Below, piece after piece: positions 55,504 to 64,000 of a stretch of DNA of 64,000 nucleotides (the first letter of the stretch is position 1; each line of letters opens with the position of its first letter). The notes below the pieces were generated by a model that ran no database searches, had not been told where the DNA came from, and saw only the letters and a list, made by a program, of their open reading frames with translations. The translations under genes and the position numbers were made by a program. Source of the DNA: JAGVSZ01 sp963747775 (GTDB taxonomy: Bacteria > Pseudomonadota > Gammaproteobacteria > Burkholderiales > SG8-39); assembly GCA_963747775.1 (NCBI GenBank), contig CAVVGT010000003.1:62001-126000 (forward strand), given 5' to 3'.

Positions 55504-56466
55504 ATGACAGTGCTGGATGCGTTGATTCTCAGTCTCCCGGCGCGCAATTCGACGATCCGGATGCGCGTTTGGCGGGCGTTGAAGGAAAGCGGCTGCGCGG
55601 TGCTTCGGGACGGTGTGTACGTCCTGCCCGCGGGTTCGACGCGCGCCGCGGTTCTAGCGCAGATGGAAGGGGCGGTTAAGTCCGTCGGCGGCTTCGCCAT
55701 GACGGCCGAGCTGCGTCTCGGCAAGGACGAACATCTCGCGCAGCTCCGCAAGCTATTCGATCGGAGCGAAGATTACGGCACGCTAGTCAAGACAATCAGG
55801 GAAGCGCAGCTTGCATTGCAGCGCCTCGGTCCGCGCAAGGCGCAAACGACGGTCCACCGGCTGCAGCGCTCGTTCGATAGGCTGGTGCAGATCGATTTTT
55901 TTCCAGGCCAGGCCAAACGCCAGGCTGCGGACGCGCTCTCCGCGCTAAAGCGAGACCTTCAGCAAGGGCATGCGTTCGGAGAGCCCCGCTCTTCCAAGGG
56001 GCGGGTGCGATCGGTCAACAGCGCAAGGTACCAAAAGCAGGTATGGGCAACCCGGAAGGATCCTTGGGTGGATCGCCTCGCCAGCGCTTGGCTCATCAAG
56101 CGATTCGTCGATCGGGATGCGCGGTTCGTATGGATCGATCGTCCGCGCGATCGTCCGAGGAAGGCCATAGGCTTCGATTTCGACGGCGCGGAGTTCACGC
56201 ATGCGGGTAACCGTGTGACATTTGAAGTCCTGCTCGCAAGCTTCGGCCTCGAGAACGATCCGGCGCTGGTGAAGATCGGCACCGCGGTGCACTTTCTGGA
56301 CGTGGGCGGTATTCCGGTCGCGGATGCCAAGGGATTGGAGACCGTGCTGACGGGAATCAAGGAGAAAGCCCGGAGCGACGGCGCACTGCTTGCCGAAGCG
56401 ATGCGGATCCTGGACCTGTTCTATTCCGCTTATGCGCAAGCCTCGGAGCGAGCGACCGCTCGGTGA
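55504..56466 (+). CDS. chrB: ChrB-type chromate-resistance regulator
   Basis: A 320-residue two-part ChrB. The N-terminal domain begins LILSLPARNSTIRMRVWRALKESGCAVLRDGVYVLPAGS, the PaaX-like wHTH pattern of chromate-resistance regulators. The C-terminal ChrB domain has WATRKDPWVDRLASAWLIKRFVDRDARFVWID, the FDFDGAEFTHAGNRVTFE loop with possible metal/oxyanion-binding His and Asp residues, and HFLDVGGI. Start at the ATG at 55504 or 55492. No chrA permease is next to it; the divergent MFS and propeller genes are the neighbours. Known ChrB senses chromate or sulfate status, but the ligand here is unproved. Confidence 0.87.
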   Translation: MTVLDALILSLPARNSTIRMRVWRALKESGCAVLRDGVYVLPAGSTRAAVLAQMEGAVKSVGGFAMTAELRLGKDEHLAQLRKLFDRSEDYGTLVKTIREAQLALQRLGPRKAQTTVHRLQRSFDRLVQIDFFPGQAKRQAADALSALKRDLQQGHAFGEPRSSKGRVRSVNSARYQKQVWATRKDPWVDRLASAWLIKRFVDRDARFVWIDRPRDRPRKAIGFDFDGAEFTHAGNRVTFEVLLASFGLENDPALVKIGTAVHFLDVGGIPVADAKGLETVLTGIKEKARSDGALLAEAMRILDLFYSAYAQASERATAR

Positions 56467-56556
56467 AGTGTCGGTGGGCTTCCTCACGTTTCTCGGACGG
56501 TTTGCTTAGCTTGCGAAGCTCGGTACGTCGGCGAATTCCTCCCTCTCCGCCAAACG

Positions 56557-57870
56557 TCACCGAGCAATGCGGGTGAGGAACGCGCCGGGGTCCCACAGAC
56601 TCGCCAGTTGCAGCCCGACGAAGCCCGCCGCGATGGCGAGCGCGGCGACGAGCAGCACGCGTCGGCCCATGCCGGCGCCGCCCGTGATCCACGCCAGAAC
56701 GCCCTTCGCGACCGAGTTCACGGCGACCGCGACCAGGATCGCCTGCGCTGCCGTCTCGGGCCCGAGCGTCGTGCGGGCGAGCCGGGTCATCGACAGCGTG
56801 AACGCATCGACGTCGGCAATCCCGGAAGCCGCCCCGAGCGCGTAGGCGCCCCCGGCGCCGTAGAAGCGGGTCAGCCCCTCCGCGAACAGCATCACGACGG
56901 CCAGAAGGGCCCCGAACTTCAGGACGGTCGCGAGCTCGAACGGGTTCGTCAGCTCGAGCGGCCTGCCCTTTCCTGCGTTCTCCTCCTGTGACCGGCGCGT
57001 GTGCCGCAGGATGAAACCGGTGGCCGCGAGCGAGGCGAGCCCGGCGCTGACGAGCGCGGGCGCCAGCCACCGCAGAAGCTCGACGTTGAAGAAGCCCGCG
57101 ACGACGAGCACGCGCGCCATCATCGTCGCACCGGCAAGCGCGACCGCCCCCGAGAAGAACGCTTCGCGCTCCGGATGCTTCCGGGCGAGTCGCGCCATGT
57201 CCAGCGTCACGGCGGTGGACGATACGAGGCTGCCCGCTACCGCCGAGAGCAGGAGCCCGCGGCGCTCGCCGGCGACCTTGACCGCGACATAGCCCCCGAA
57301 GGAAACCACGGCGATTGCGATCGTCATCACCCAGAGGTCGTGGGGGTTCAGCGCGTCCCAGGGACCCAGGGGTCGGTTCGGGAGGATCGGCAGCAGGATG
57401 ATCGTCATCGCCAGGAGCGCGAGACCCGCCCGGAGCTCCGCCCAGGTGAGGCGTTTCACCCAATCGTGCAGCGCGCCCTTGAGGGCGAGGAGCCCGGCCG
57501 TCGCCACCCCCGCAGCGCCGGCGACCACCATGTCGCCGAGGACCGCGAGCGCGCCGAGCGCGAACACGAGCATCGCGGCCACGACGGTCGTCGCCCCGTA
57601 GCTCTGCTCGCGCACCAGCTCGCGATACCGGAAGACGGCCACGACGGCCGAGAAGACCAGGAAGGCGACGGCAAGCGCAACCGCGCCACCGTCGCCAGCG
57701 GCGAGCGCGCCCCAGACCCCGCCGAGCAGCCCGGCCAGCGCGAATGTCCTGAGGCCCGCGGCGCGCTCGCCCTCGCGCTCGTCGCGCTCCGCCCAGCCGC
57801 GCTCGATGCCGACGAGCAGCCCGATCGCCAGCGCGGCTGCCAGTCGCTCGAAGAGCTCCATTCCGTCCAT
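56557..57870 (-). CDS. MgtC/SapB family protein with DUF4010 domain
   Basis: A 437-residue membrane protein with about 12 predicted segments. The N-terminal MgtC/SapB part has LFERLAAALAIGLLVGIERGW and AAGLRTFALAGLLGGVWG. A DUF4010 part follows from about residue 180 (NPHDLWVMTIAIAVVSFGGYVAVKVAG, SLVSSTAVTLDMARLA). The architecture is common in proteobacteria. The role is unknown, though the MgtC part is associated with magnesium stress or acid tolerance in other bacteria. The start is the ATG at 57870. It converges with chrB (90 bases between) and is 27 bases downstream of gpsA on the same strand. Confidence 0.9.
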   Translation of the reverse strand: MDGMELFERLAAALAIGLLVGIERGWAERDEREGERAAGLRTFALAGLLGGVWGALAAGDGGAVALAVAFLVFSAVVAVFRYRELVREQSYGATTVVAAMLVFALGALAVLGDMVVAGAAGVATAGLLALKGALHDWVKRLTWAELRAGLALLAMTIILLPILPNRPLGPWDALNPHDLWVMTIAIAVVSFGGYVAVKVAGERRGLLLSAVAGSLVSSTAVTLDMARLARKHPEREAFFSGAVALAGATMMARVLVVAGFFNVELLRWLAPALVSAGLASLAATGFILRHTRRSQEENAGKGRPLELTNPFELATVLKFGALLAVVMLFAEGLTRFYGAGGAYALGAASGIADVDAFTLSMTRLARTTLGPETAAQAILVAVAVNSVAKGVLAWITGGAGMGRRVLLVAALAIAAGFVGLQLASLWDPGAFLTRIAR

Positions 57871-57897
57871 CGTGTAGAGGTGCCAGCGTACGCCGGG

Positions 57898-58896
57898 TCA
57901 GTCGCTCCGATCGGGCGAGCCGAGGGCCGTCGTGAGGCGCGCGATTGCCGCATCGAGGTCGGCGCCGTGGTTGATCACCTCGTCGAGCGCGAACGTGATC
58001 GGCATCTCCACGCCGAGTCGTCTGGCGAGCGCCGCCACACCCTCGATGGAGAAAGCGCCTTCGGTCACTTCCTTGCGCGCGGCGAGCACGTCGGCGAGGC
58101 GTTTGCCTTCACCGAGCGCGACGCCGAGCGAGGTGTTGCGCGATTGCAGGCTGTTCGCGGTGAGCATCAGGTCGCCGATGCCGGCGAGGCCCATGAACGT
58201 CTCGGCCTTTCCGCCCTTTGCGAGGCCGAGCCGGATCGTCTCGGCGAGCCCGAGCGTGATCAGCGTGGCGCGCGCATTCTCGCCGAGCCGCTTGCCCGCC
58301 GCGATGCCGCTCGCGATGCCGATCACGTTCTTCATCACCCCCCCGATGGCGGCGCCGATGACATCGTCCGACGGATGCACGCAGAACCGGGGATTCGCGA
58401 TCGCGCGCGCGAGGCGTGCGCGTGTGTGATCGTCTGCGCAGGCGAGCGTCACCCCGCACGGCAGATCGAGCGCGATCTCGCGCGCGAACGACGGCCCCGA
58501 CATCACCGCGATCTCGGCGCCGGGAAGCGTCTCGGCAAGCACTTCGGGCATGAGCGCACAGGTGCCGCGCTCGATCCCTTTCGAGCAGGTCACGACCGGG
58601 GTCCCGGCAGGCATGAGCGGCCGCATCGTCGCCGCCACGCCGCGCAGGTGCTGTGCCGGTACCGCGATCACGATGAACGCCTGGTCCCGTGCCGCGGTCG
58701 CGAGGTCGCTGGTGGCGAGAATCCCGGGCACGAGCCGCACGCCGCTCAGGAACAGCGGATTGATTCCATCGTCATTGATCCATGCGACGACCTCGGGCTC
58801 ACGCGCCCAGACGATCGTCTCGTTTCCCGACCGCCGGAGCACGCAGGCCATCGCGGTGCCGAATGCCCCGCCGCCGATGATTCCCACGCGCGCCAT
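57898..58896 (-). CDS. gpsA: Glycerol-3-phosphate dehydrogenase [NAD(P)+]
   Basis: Reduces dihydroxyacetone phosphate to sn-glycerol-3-phosphate for phospholipid synthesis. 332 residues, the normal length. NAD(P)-binding GIIGGGAFGTAMA is at residues 5-17, then PAQHLRGV, the CSKGIE loop, MSGPSFAREI, the catalytic Lys region GGVMKNVIGIASGIA and GLAGIGDLMLTANSLQSRN. All conserved parts are present. Start at the ATG at 58896, before the conserved Gly loop. Beside it are the MgtC gene on the same strand and the divergent ABC importer operon. Confidence 0.96.
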   Translation of the reverse strand: MARVGIIGGGAFGTAMACVLRRSGNETIVWAREPEVVAWINDDGINPLFLSGVRLVPGILATSDLATAARDQAFIVIAVPAQHLRGVAATMRPLMPAGTPVVTCSKGIERGTCALMPEVLAETLPGAEIAVMSGPSFAREIALDLPCGVTLACADDHTRARLARAIANPRFCVHPSDDVIGAAIGGVMKNVIGIASGIAAGKRLGENARATLITLGLAETIRLGLAKGGKAETFMGLAGIGDLMLTANSLQSRNTSLGVALGEGKRLADVLAARKEVTEGAFSIEGVAALARRLGVEMPITFALDEVINHGADLDAAIARLTTALGSPDRSD

Positions 58897-59015
58897 AAGC
58901 AGATAGTGTGGCGCCTGCGCGGCCCGCTGTTGACCGGCGTCAAACCGGGCGCCGCGCCGGCCCCTACATTGATATTGCCGGCTACTATTCGCGGTCCTTT
59001 CGAGGAGGAGATGCC

Positions 59016-60140
59016 ATGGTTCGACGCCTGAAGACGGTTGCAGCTGCCCTGGCGGGGCTGGTGATCGCGGCGGGGCCTGTCGCGGCGCAGCAGATCGAGA
59101 ACGAGCTGGTCCTCATCACGCCGGTCGCCAAGACGCTCACGGATCCGTTGCTCGCCGCGTTCGTCAGCTACGCGAAGGAGCGCTGGAACGTCACGGTCAA
59201 GGCGAGCGCGCTCGCGGCCGGGACGCCGGTCGCCTACGGTCAGATCGTCGAGTGGAAGGGCCGGCCCCAGGCCGACATCTTCTGGGGCGGCGAGAGCGCG
59301 CTCTTCGACAAGCTCGCCGAGCAGAAGCTGCTGGCCAAGCTCGATCTGCCCAAGGCGGTCGTGGACGCGATCCCGACGAGCATCGGCAAGCCCAAGCCGA
59401 TCGCGCTCAAGGATCCGAACGGCTTCTGGATCGGCACGGTGCTCGAGCCGTACGGCCTCGTGTATCACCCGCGGCTGTATCAGCGCCTCGGCCTGGAGGC
59501 GCCGAAGGACTGGGACGACCTGCTCAACCCGAAGCTCAAGGGCAACGTCGCCCAGTGTGCGCCGACCCGTTCGTCGAGCAGCCACGCCACCTACGAGGTG
59601 ATCCTGCAGCGCGACGGGGACGACAAGGGCTGGGCCTGGTTGCAGCGTCTCGGCGGCAACACGGGAATCTTCACCGCCCGCAGCCGCGACGTGCCCTCGG
59701 TCGTGGCGAAGGGCGAGTTCGCCGCCGGCTTCGCGGTGCCGAGCTACATGGCGTTCGAGGACCGGCTGGCGGGCTTCGACATCAAGTTCGTCGCCCCGAA
59801 GACCGCCTGGATCACGCCGGAGCCGATCGCGATCCTGGCGGGCGCGAAGAACGCGAAAGCGGCCCGTGCCTTCATCGAGTTCGTGCTCTCCGAGCGCGGC
59901 CAGCAGGTGGCGATGGAGCGGGGCGTGTTCCCGATCACGCCGAAGTACCGCGTGCAGGGCGCCCCCGGCTCGCGGGCGGAGATGGCGGTCGAGTTCACCG
60001 GGGGGCTGCGCTCCTACTTCGACGTCGACGTGACCAACATCTACGACGACGACGTCGCGCAGAAGCGCTACGAGGCGGTGAACTCGCGCTTCCGCAAGGA
60101 CATCGAGTCGATCGCCGAAGCGCTGAAGAAGAAGAACTGA
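59016..60140 (+). CDS. ABC transporter substrate-binding protein (FbpA/AfuA-like)
   Basis: A 374-residue periplasmic protein with a signal peptide (VAAALAGLVIAAGPVAAQ). The mature sequence has the iron(III)/carboxylate-binding pattern: LVLITPVAKTLTDPLLAAF, the RPQADIFWGGESALFDKLAEQKLL segment, EPYGLVYHPRLYQRLG, GNVAQCAPTRSSSSHATYE and AFIEFVLSERGQQVAMERGVFPI. The FbpA-type fold is clear. The ligand (ferric iron, polyamine or phosphorylated compound) is not settled by sequence. Start at the ATG at 59016 with gaggaggag 5 bases upstream. First gene of the importer operon. Confidence 0.9.
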   Translation: MVRRLKTVAAALAGLVIAAGPVAAQQIENELVLITPVAKTLTDPLLAAFVSYAKERWNVTVKASALAAGTPVAYGQIVEWKGRPQADIFWGGESALFDKLAEQKLLAKLDLPKAVVDAIPTSIGKPKPIALKDPNGFWIGTVLEPYGLVYHPRLYQRLGLEAPKDWDDLLNPKLKGNVAQCAPTRSSSSHATYEVILQRDGDDKGWAWLQRLGGNTGIFTARSRDVPSVVAKGEFAAGFAVPSYMAFEDRLAGFDIKFVAPKTAWITPEPIAILAGAKNAKAARAFIEFVLSERGQQVAMERGVFPITPKYRVQGAPGSRAEMAVEFTGGLRSYFDVDVTNIYDDDVAQKRYEAVNSRFRKDIESIAEALKKKN

Positions 60141-60169
60141 GCCCCTGGCGGGGCTTCCGGAGCGCGGCC

Positions 60170-61243
60170 ATGCGCATCGCCGTTCATGACCTCACCAAGC
60201 GCTTCGGGTCCCAGGAGGTGGTGGGCCGGGCGAACTTCTCCATCGGAGAGGGCGAGCTGTTCACGCTGCTCGGTCCCTCGGGGTGCGGCAAGACCACGCT
60301 GCTGCGGCTGATCGCCGGCTTCTACGCGCCGGACGAAGGCGAGGTCCGCTTCGACGACCGCCGCGTGAACGACATGCCGCCGCATGAGCGCGGCATCGGC
60401 ATGGTGTTCCAGAACTACGCGTTGTGGCCCCACATGACCGTGTACCAGAACGTCGCGTACGGGCTCAAGCTGCGCAAGATCGGGCACGCCGAGATCGAGG
60501 ACCGGGTGAAGGGCGCGCTGGACAAGGTGCAGCTCGCGGGGCTCGGCGACCGCTACCCGGGCCAGCTTTCGGGCGGGCAACAGCAGCGGGTGGCGCTCGC
60601 CCGGGCGCTGGTCCTCAATCCCAAGATCCTGTTGCTCGACGAGCCGCTTTCCAATCTCGACGCGAAGATCCGGATTCAGGTGCGGGCGGAGATCCGGAAG
60701 CTGCAGAAGGAGCTCGGGATCACCACCGTGTACGTCACGCACGATCAGGAGGAGGCGCTCACCCTTTCCGACCGGATCGCGGTGCTCAACAAGGGGAAGC
60801 TCTTCCAGGTCGGGGCGCCGCGCGAGCTCTACGAGCGGCCGGTCAATCGGTTCGTGGCCGACTTCATCGGCATCAACAACCTGATCGACGGCACGGTGCG
60901 CACGGTCGACGCCGCGGGCGGCCGGCTGACCGTGGCGAGCGTGCTCGGGGAGCTGGGGGCGTTGCCGAACGCGCAGCTGCGCGTCGGGGACAAGTGCGTG
61001 ATCTGCGTGCGGCCCGAGAACGTCGCCTTCGGCGAGGTCGCCGGTGAGCGCAACCTCGTTAAGGGGACGATCGCGTTTGCCGCCTATCTCGGCAACACGT
61101 TGCGCTACGACGTGGACCTCGGGCAGGGCGTCACGTTCAAGGCCGACATCAAGGATCCGTGGCACCACGAGCAGCTGCCCACCGCCACTCCCGTGGCGTT
61201 GAGCTTTACGGTTGCGAGCACATTGGCGATTCAGGCCGCATGA
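60170..61243 (+). CDS. ABC transporter ATP-binding protein (FbpC/PotA type)
   Basis: A 357-residue ATPase. Walker A GPSGCGKTT, Q-loop in MVFQNYALWPHM, signature LSGGQQQR, Walker B ILLLDEP and the switch His in VTHDQEEA are complete. After the nucleotide-binding domain (about residues 1-240) a C-terminal TOBE-type regulatory domain starts near FIGINNLIDGTVR and has VRPENVAFGE. It powers the importer whose permease gene overlaps by four bases (ATGA). Start at the ATG at 60170, 29 bases after the binding-protein gene. Confidence 0.94.
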   Translation: MRIAVHDLTKRFGSQEVVGRANFSIGEGELFTLLGPSGCGKTTLLRLIAGFYAPDEGEVRFDDRRVNDMPPHERGIGMVFQNYALWPHMTVYQNVAYGLKLRKIGHAEIEDRVKGALDKVQLAGLGDRYPGQLSGGQQQRVALARALVLNPKILLLDEPLSNLDAKIRIQVRAEIRKLQKELGITTVYVTHDQEEALTLSDRIAVLNKGKLFQVGAPRELYERPVNRFVADFIGINNLIDGTVRTVDAAGGRLTVASVLGELGALPNAQLRVGDKCVICVRPENVAFGEVAGERNLVKGTIAFAAYLGNTLRYDVDLGQGVTFKADIKDPWHHEQLPTATPVALSFTVASTLAIQAA

Positions 61244-62913
61244 AGCTCCCGCGCTCGTCGCTCGCGGCGCTGGGGTTCACGCTGATCTGGCTGTTCCTGA
61301 TCGTCTTCGTCTTCTACCCGCTCACGCGGATCTTCTACGACGCCTTCACCAACGAGGCGGGCCGGTTCACGCTGACGAACTTCTACGAGTTCTTCACCGA
61401 TGCGTTCTACCTGCGCTCCCTCTGGAAGTCGCTCGCCCTCGGCGTGGCGGCGGTGGTCACCACTTCGGTGGTCGGGATCGCGGTCGCGTTCCTCCTGGTC
61501 CGCTACGAGTTCCCCGGCCGGAACCTGTTCTCGTACCTCACGATGCTGCCGCTGATCCTGCCGCCGCTCGTGGGCGTGCTCGGCTTCGTCTTCATCTTCG
61601 GCCGCGCCGGCACGGTGAACGTGCTGCTCCTGGACTGGTTCGGGCTCGAGCACCCGATCAACTTCATGTACGGCGTGCACGGCGTGCTGCTGGTCGAGAC
61701 CGTGCACCTGTTCCCGCTGATGACGCTCAGCATCCTCGACGCGCTCGCCAAGGTCGACCCGTCCCTCGAAGAGGCCGCGCAAGGCATGGGCGCCAACGGC
61801 TGGCGCAGGTTCCGCGACGTGACCCTGCCGCTCACCACGCCCGGCTACATCTCCGGCGCGCTGCTGGTTTTCATCTGGACCTTCGCCGATTTCGTCACCC
61901 CGCTGGTCGTGGGGGTGCAGGAGCTGCTCGCCCCGCAGGCCTACCTGAACATCGTGCAATTCGTGGACCGGCGGATCTTCCGCATGGGCATCGTGATCTC
62001 GGCGCTGCTCGTGCTGCTCGCGATCTTCTTCGTGCTCGCTGCGCGCCAGTACGTGGCGATCAAGGACTACAGCTCGCTCGCCTACTCGAAGGTCGAGCGG
62101 CGCCGGCTGGGTCCCGTCAAGCGCTGGGTCGCGGTCGGCTTCCTCTCGCTCCTGCTGTTCATCTCGTTCGTCCCGCAGGTCGGCGTGCTGCTCGCCGCCA
62201 TCGGGCGCGGCTGGTCGCTCACGCCGTTCCCGATTCACTACACGCTCGAGTTCTTCGAGCAGGTGAGCGTGCAGACGCCGAAATTCATCATCAACTCGCT
62301 GCTGTTCTGCGGAATCGCCGTGTTCATGTGCATCGCGATCGGGGTCCCGATGGCGTGGATCATGGGACGGACGCGCGCGCCCGGGCGCGGCGCGATGGAC
62401 GCGCTGACCACGCTGATGCTCGCCATCCCGGGGACCGCGGTCGGCATCGCCTACGTGCGCGCCTTCAATTTTCCGCTGCCGCTCGTCGATGTCCCGCTCA
62501 CCGGCATGTGGCTCATCCTGCCGCTCGTGCTCGCGGTGCGCCGGCTGCCCTACACGGTGCGCGGCAGCTACTCGTCGCTGCTGCTGGTCCACAAGTCGAT
62601 GGAGGAGGCGGCCGAGAACGTCGGCGCCACGAAGCTGCGCACGTTCTGGGACATCACGGTGCCGCTGGTGTGGAAGGGGATCTTCGTCGGCGCGCTGTTC
62701 TCGTTCATCACCTCGATCCAGGAAGCCTCGGCGACGATCTTCCTCACCCTCGGCGGTTACGAGATGATGCCCTACGCGATCTTCAGCTTCTACATCGCCG
62801 GGTCGCAGAGCCAGGCGGCCGCGCTCGGCGTGATCCTGATCGTCCTTTGCGCTCTGAGCCTCTTCGTCGTCAACCGCATCGCCGGCGCGCGCGTCGGCGG
62901 GCTGTTCGGCTGA
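61240..62913 (+). CDS. Two-domain ABC transporter permease (FbpB-type)
   Basis: A 557-residue inner-membrane protein with about 12 segments in two similar halves. Each half carries an EAA loop for the ATPase: EEAAQGMGANGWRRFRDVTLP in the first half and EEAAENVGATKLRTFWDITVP in the second. The single-chain, two-half permease is typical of the Fbp/Afu iron and related importers. The start is the ATG at 61240, which overlaps the ATPase stop, so translation is coupled. It completes the set binding protein-ATPase-permease. Confidence 0.94.
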   Translation: MKLPRSSLAALGFTLIWLFLIVFVFYPLTRIFYDAFTNEAGRFTLTNFYEFFTDAFYLRSLWKSLALGVAAVVTTSVVGIAVAFLLVRYEFPGRNLFSYLTMLPLILPPLVGVLGFVFIFGRAGTVNVLLLDWFGLEHPINFMYGVHGVLLVETVHLFPLMTLSILDALAKVDPSLEEAAQGMGANGWRRFRDVTLPLTTPGYISGALLVFIWTFADFVTPLVVGVQELLAPQAYLNIVQFVDRRIFRMGIVISALLVLLAIFFVLAARQYVAIKDYSSLAYSKVERRRLGPVKRWVAVGFLSLLLFISFVPQVGVLLAAIGRGWSLTPFPIHYTLEFFEQVSVQTPKFIINSLLFCGIAVFMCIAIGVPMAWIMGRTRAPGRGAMDALTTLMLAIPGTAVGIAYVRAFNFPLPLVDVPLTGMWLILPLVLAVRRLPYTVRGSYSSLLLVHKSMEEAAENVGATKLRTFWDITVPLVWKGIFVGALFSFITSIQEASATIFLTLGGYEMMPYAIFSFYIAGSQSQAAALGVILIVLCALSLFVVNRIAGARVGGLFG

Positions 62914-62945
62914 GACATCTTTCCCGCGGTCGAAGCGAGCGTGCC

Positions 62946-63422
62946 ATGTTCAAGCGCATCCTGGTTGCGATAGACGGCAGCGAGACCTCGGAGCGGGCCC
63001 TGCAGGAGGGCATTGCGCTCGCCAAGGAACACCGCGCGCGCCTGCGGCTGGTTCACGTCGTCGATGAGCTGACCGCGAAAGGCGAGACCCCCGCCACCCC
63101 GGCGGATTTCTGGAAGGCGGTCCGCAAGGCGGGCGCGCTCATCCTCGAGAGCGCCCGGGCGCGCGCGGCGCAGGACGGGATCGAGCCGGAGACGAAGCTG
63201 CTCGAGATCCGCACCTTCGGGAGCCTGGTCAGGCGGGTGCCCAGCCTGATCGTCGAGGACGCCCGGCGCTGGAATGCCGATCTCATCGTGATCGGGACGC
63301 ACGGTCGCCGCGGGCTGAGCAAGCTCCTTCTCGGCAGCGTGGCCGACGGCGTGGTGCGGACCGCCGGCATGTCGGTGCTGCTGATCCGCAGCGGCGAGCG
63401 CAAGACTCGGCGGGCCCGGTAG
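62946..63422 (+). CDS. Universal stress protein (UspA family)
   Basis: A 158-residue single-domain UspA protein. It has FKRILVAIDGSETSERAL at the start and the ATP-binding GTHGRRGLSKLLLGSVADGVV near the end, with the G-2x-G-9x-G spacing of the nucleotide site. Known members respond to starvation, oxidative or osmotic stress. Start at the ATG at 62946, 32 bases after the permease gene, so it could ride on the importer transcript. Its function in this organism is not known. Confidence 0.93.
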   Translation: MFKRILVAIDGSETSERALQEGIALAKEHRARLRLVHVVDELTAKGETPATPADFWKAVRKAGALILESARARAAQDGIEPETKLLEIRTFGSLVRRVPSLIVEDARRWNADLIVIGTHGRRGLSKLLLGSVADGVVRTAGMSVLLIRSGERKTRRAR

Positions 63423-63477
63423 ATCCGCCGCGACGGCGCCGCCGGATGGGACTTCCACCTCTACAACGTCGTCCGCG

Positions 63478-63723
63478 TCAGCCGACCTTGCGTTTCAGGT
63501 AGGCGAGCAGGTCGTTCAGCGTGACGAGCTTTTCGTAGTCGGCCTCGGGGATCTCGACGGCGAGCTTCGCGTGCAGCCCGTCCAGCAGGTTGAGCCAATC
63601 CATCGAATCGAGGTCGACCTGATCGCGGAGCGGCGTCCCGGGCTCCAGATCGTCGAGCTTGATCTCGGGCGCGATGTGACGCAGGGCGTCGAACACGGCG
63701 CTGCGCAGGGTCTGTTCGTCCAT
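63478..63723 (-). CDS. Acyl carrier protein
   Basis: An 81-residue acidic four-helix protein. The phosphopantetheine site is DLDSMDWLN, with the carrier Ser at about residue 40. Helix 1 (LRSAVFDALRHIAPEI) and the C-terminal helix (KLVTLNDLLAYLKRKV) are typical. The start is the ATG at 63723, behind aaggaag; an in-frame ATG at 63759 would overlap the E2 gene and add a His/Glu-rich tail. It lies 19 bases downstream of the E2 acyltransferase gene on the same strand, which is an unusual context for an ACP. A specialised rather than primary fatty-acid role is inference. Confidence 0.87.
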   Translation of the reverse strand: MDEQTLRSAVFDALRHIAPEIKLDDLEPGTPLRDQVDLDSMDWLNLLDGLHAKLAVEIPEADYEKLVTLNDLLAYLKRKVG

Positions 63724-63742
63724 TTTGTGTTCTTCCTTGTGT

Positions 63743-64000
63743 TCAGCCTGCATCTGCATCGAGCTTCTCGGGCTCCTGCAGCGCTCGCGCGAGCTCGATG
63801 AGAAAGAGCGCGCCGCGGTGCCCGTCGCTCGCGCGATGGTCGGCAGCGAGGCTCGCGGTGACGACCGGCGCCACGACGACCTTGCCGTCCTCGACCCACG
63901 GCCGGTCGGTGACCTTGCCGAAGCCGACCAGCGCGACCTGCGGCGGATAGATCACGCCGTGCACCAGGTCGACCCCTTGGTCGCCGAGATTGGTCACCGT
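63743..64000 (-). CDS. 2-oxoacid dehydrogenase E2 acyltransferase, C-terminal part (partial)
   Basis: The gene runs off the window end, so only the last 85 residues are visible. They cover the end of the catalytic domain: TVTNLGDQGVD, IYPPQVALVGFGKV, VVVAPVVTASLAADHRASDG (with the catalytic His-Asp motif DHRxxDG) and the final helix LFLIELARALQEPEKL. It is an acetyl- or branched-chain-transferring E2. The lipoyl and subunit-binding domains lie outside. The ACP gene follows 19 bases downstream. Confidence 0.88.
   Translation of the reverse strand, partial: TVTNLGDQGVDLVHGVIYPPQVALVGFGKVTDRPWVEDGKVVVAPVVTASLAADHRASDGHRGALFLIELARALQEPEKLDADAG

Overview
The window is a GC-rich stretch (about 70% GC in most genes) of a proteobacterial chromosome. 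A Bug-family tripartite-tricarboxylate-transporter binding protein, CaiB, acyl-CoA dehydrogenase and FbpB-type ABC genes point to a soil or water betaproteobacterium of Burkholderiales type. That assignment is inference from gene content only. No rRNA, tRNA, CRISPR array, insertion sequence or phage gene was seen.

About 0.1-30.4 kb is storage carbohydrate and osmolyte metabolism with stress genes between. A minus-strand operon at 0.5-4.9 kb reads glgC, a DUF2934 protein, an endonuclease/exonuclease/phosphatase protein and glgX. Next come a BON lipoprotein, a Cys-repeat periplasmic protein, a CsbD protein, two AI-2E-type permeases, a GT4 glycosyltransferase followed by a frameshifted glycogen-debranching gene, a secreted YqgE/AlgH-like protein and a hybrid histidine kinase. 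A tightly overlapping minus-strand operon (30.4 to 16.3 kb) then reads glgB, glgE, treS fused to maltokinase, a mechanosensitive-channel-like gene, treZ, treY and a six-hairpin glycosidase. Together these genes can make trehalose and alpha-glucan by the GlgE and TreY/TreZ routes, starting from ADP-glucose or glycogen.

About 30.5-47.9 kb is a general-stress/envelope region: EF-hand, peptidoglycan-binding, PRC-barrel and BON proteins, two hemerythrin proteins, a large-subunit catalase, an SDR oxidoreductase, three DUF1328 mini-proteins across the window, two YihY/BrkB proteins, a low-affinity iron permease family protein and a soluble sugar dehydrogenase. It also holds genetic debris: a split PAS-PAS histidine kinase of lower GC, and remnants of a cytochrome b561, a cupin and a LysR regulator.

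About 48.2-53.2 kb is a plus-strand acyl-CoA catabolic cluster: CoA-transferase, hotdog protein, Bug binding protein and two acyl-CoA dehydrogenases. At 53.3-56.5 kb an MFS permease and a propeller-like lipoprotein are divergent from a chrB-type regulator, with a dyad between them. An MgtC/DUF4010 membrane protein, gpsA, an FbpABC-type ABC importer and a UspA protein follow. The window ends inside a 2-oxoacid dehydrogenase E2 gene with an acyl carrier protein gene behind it.
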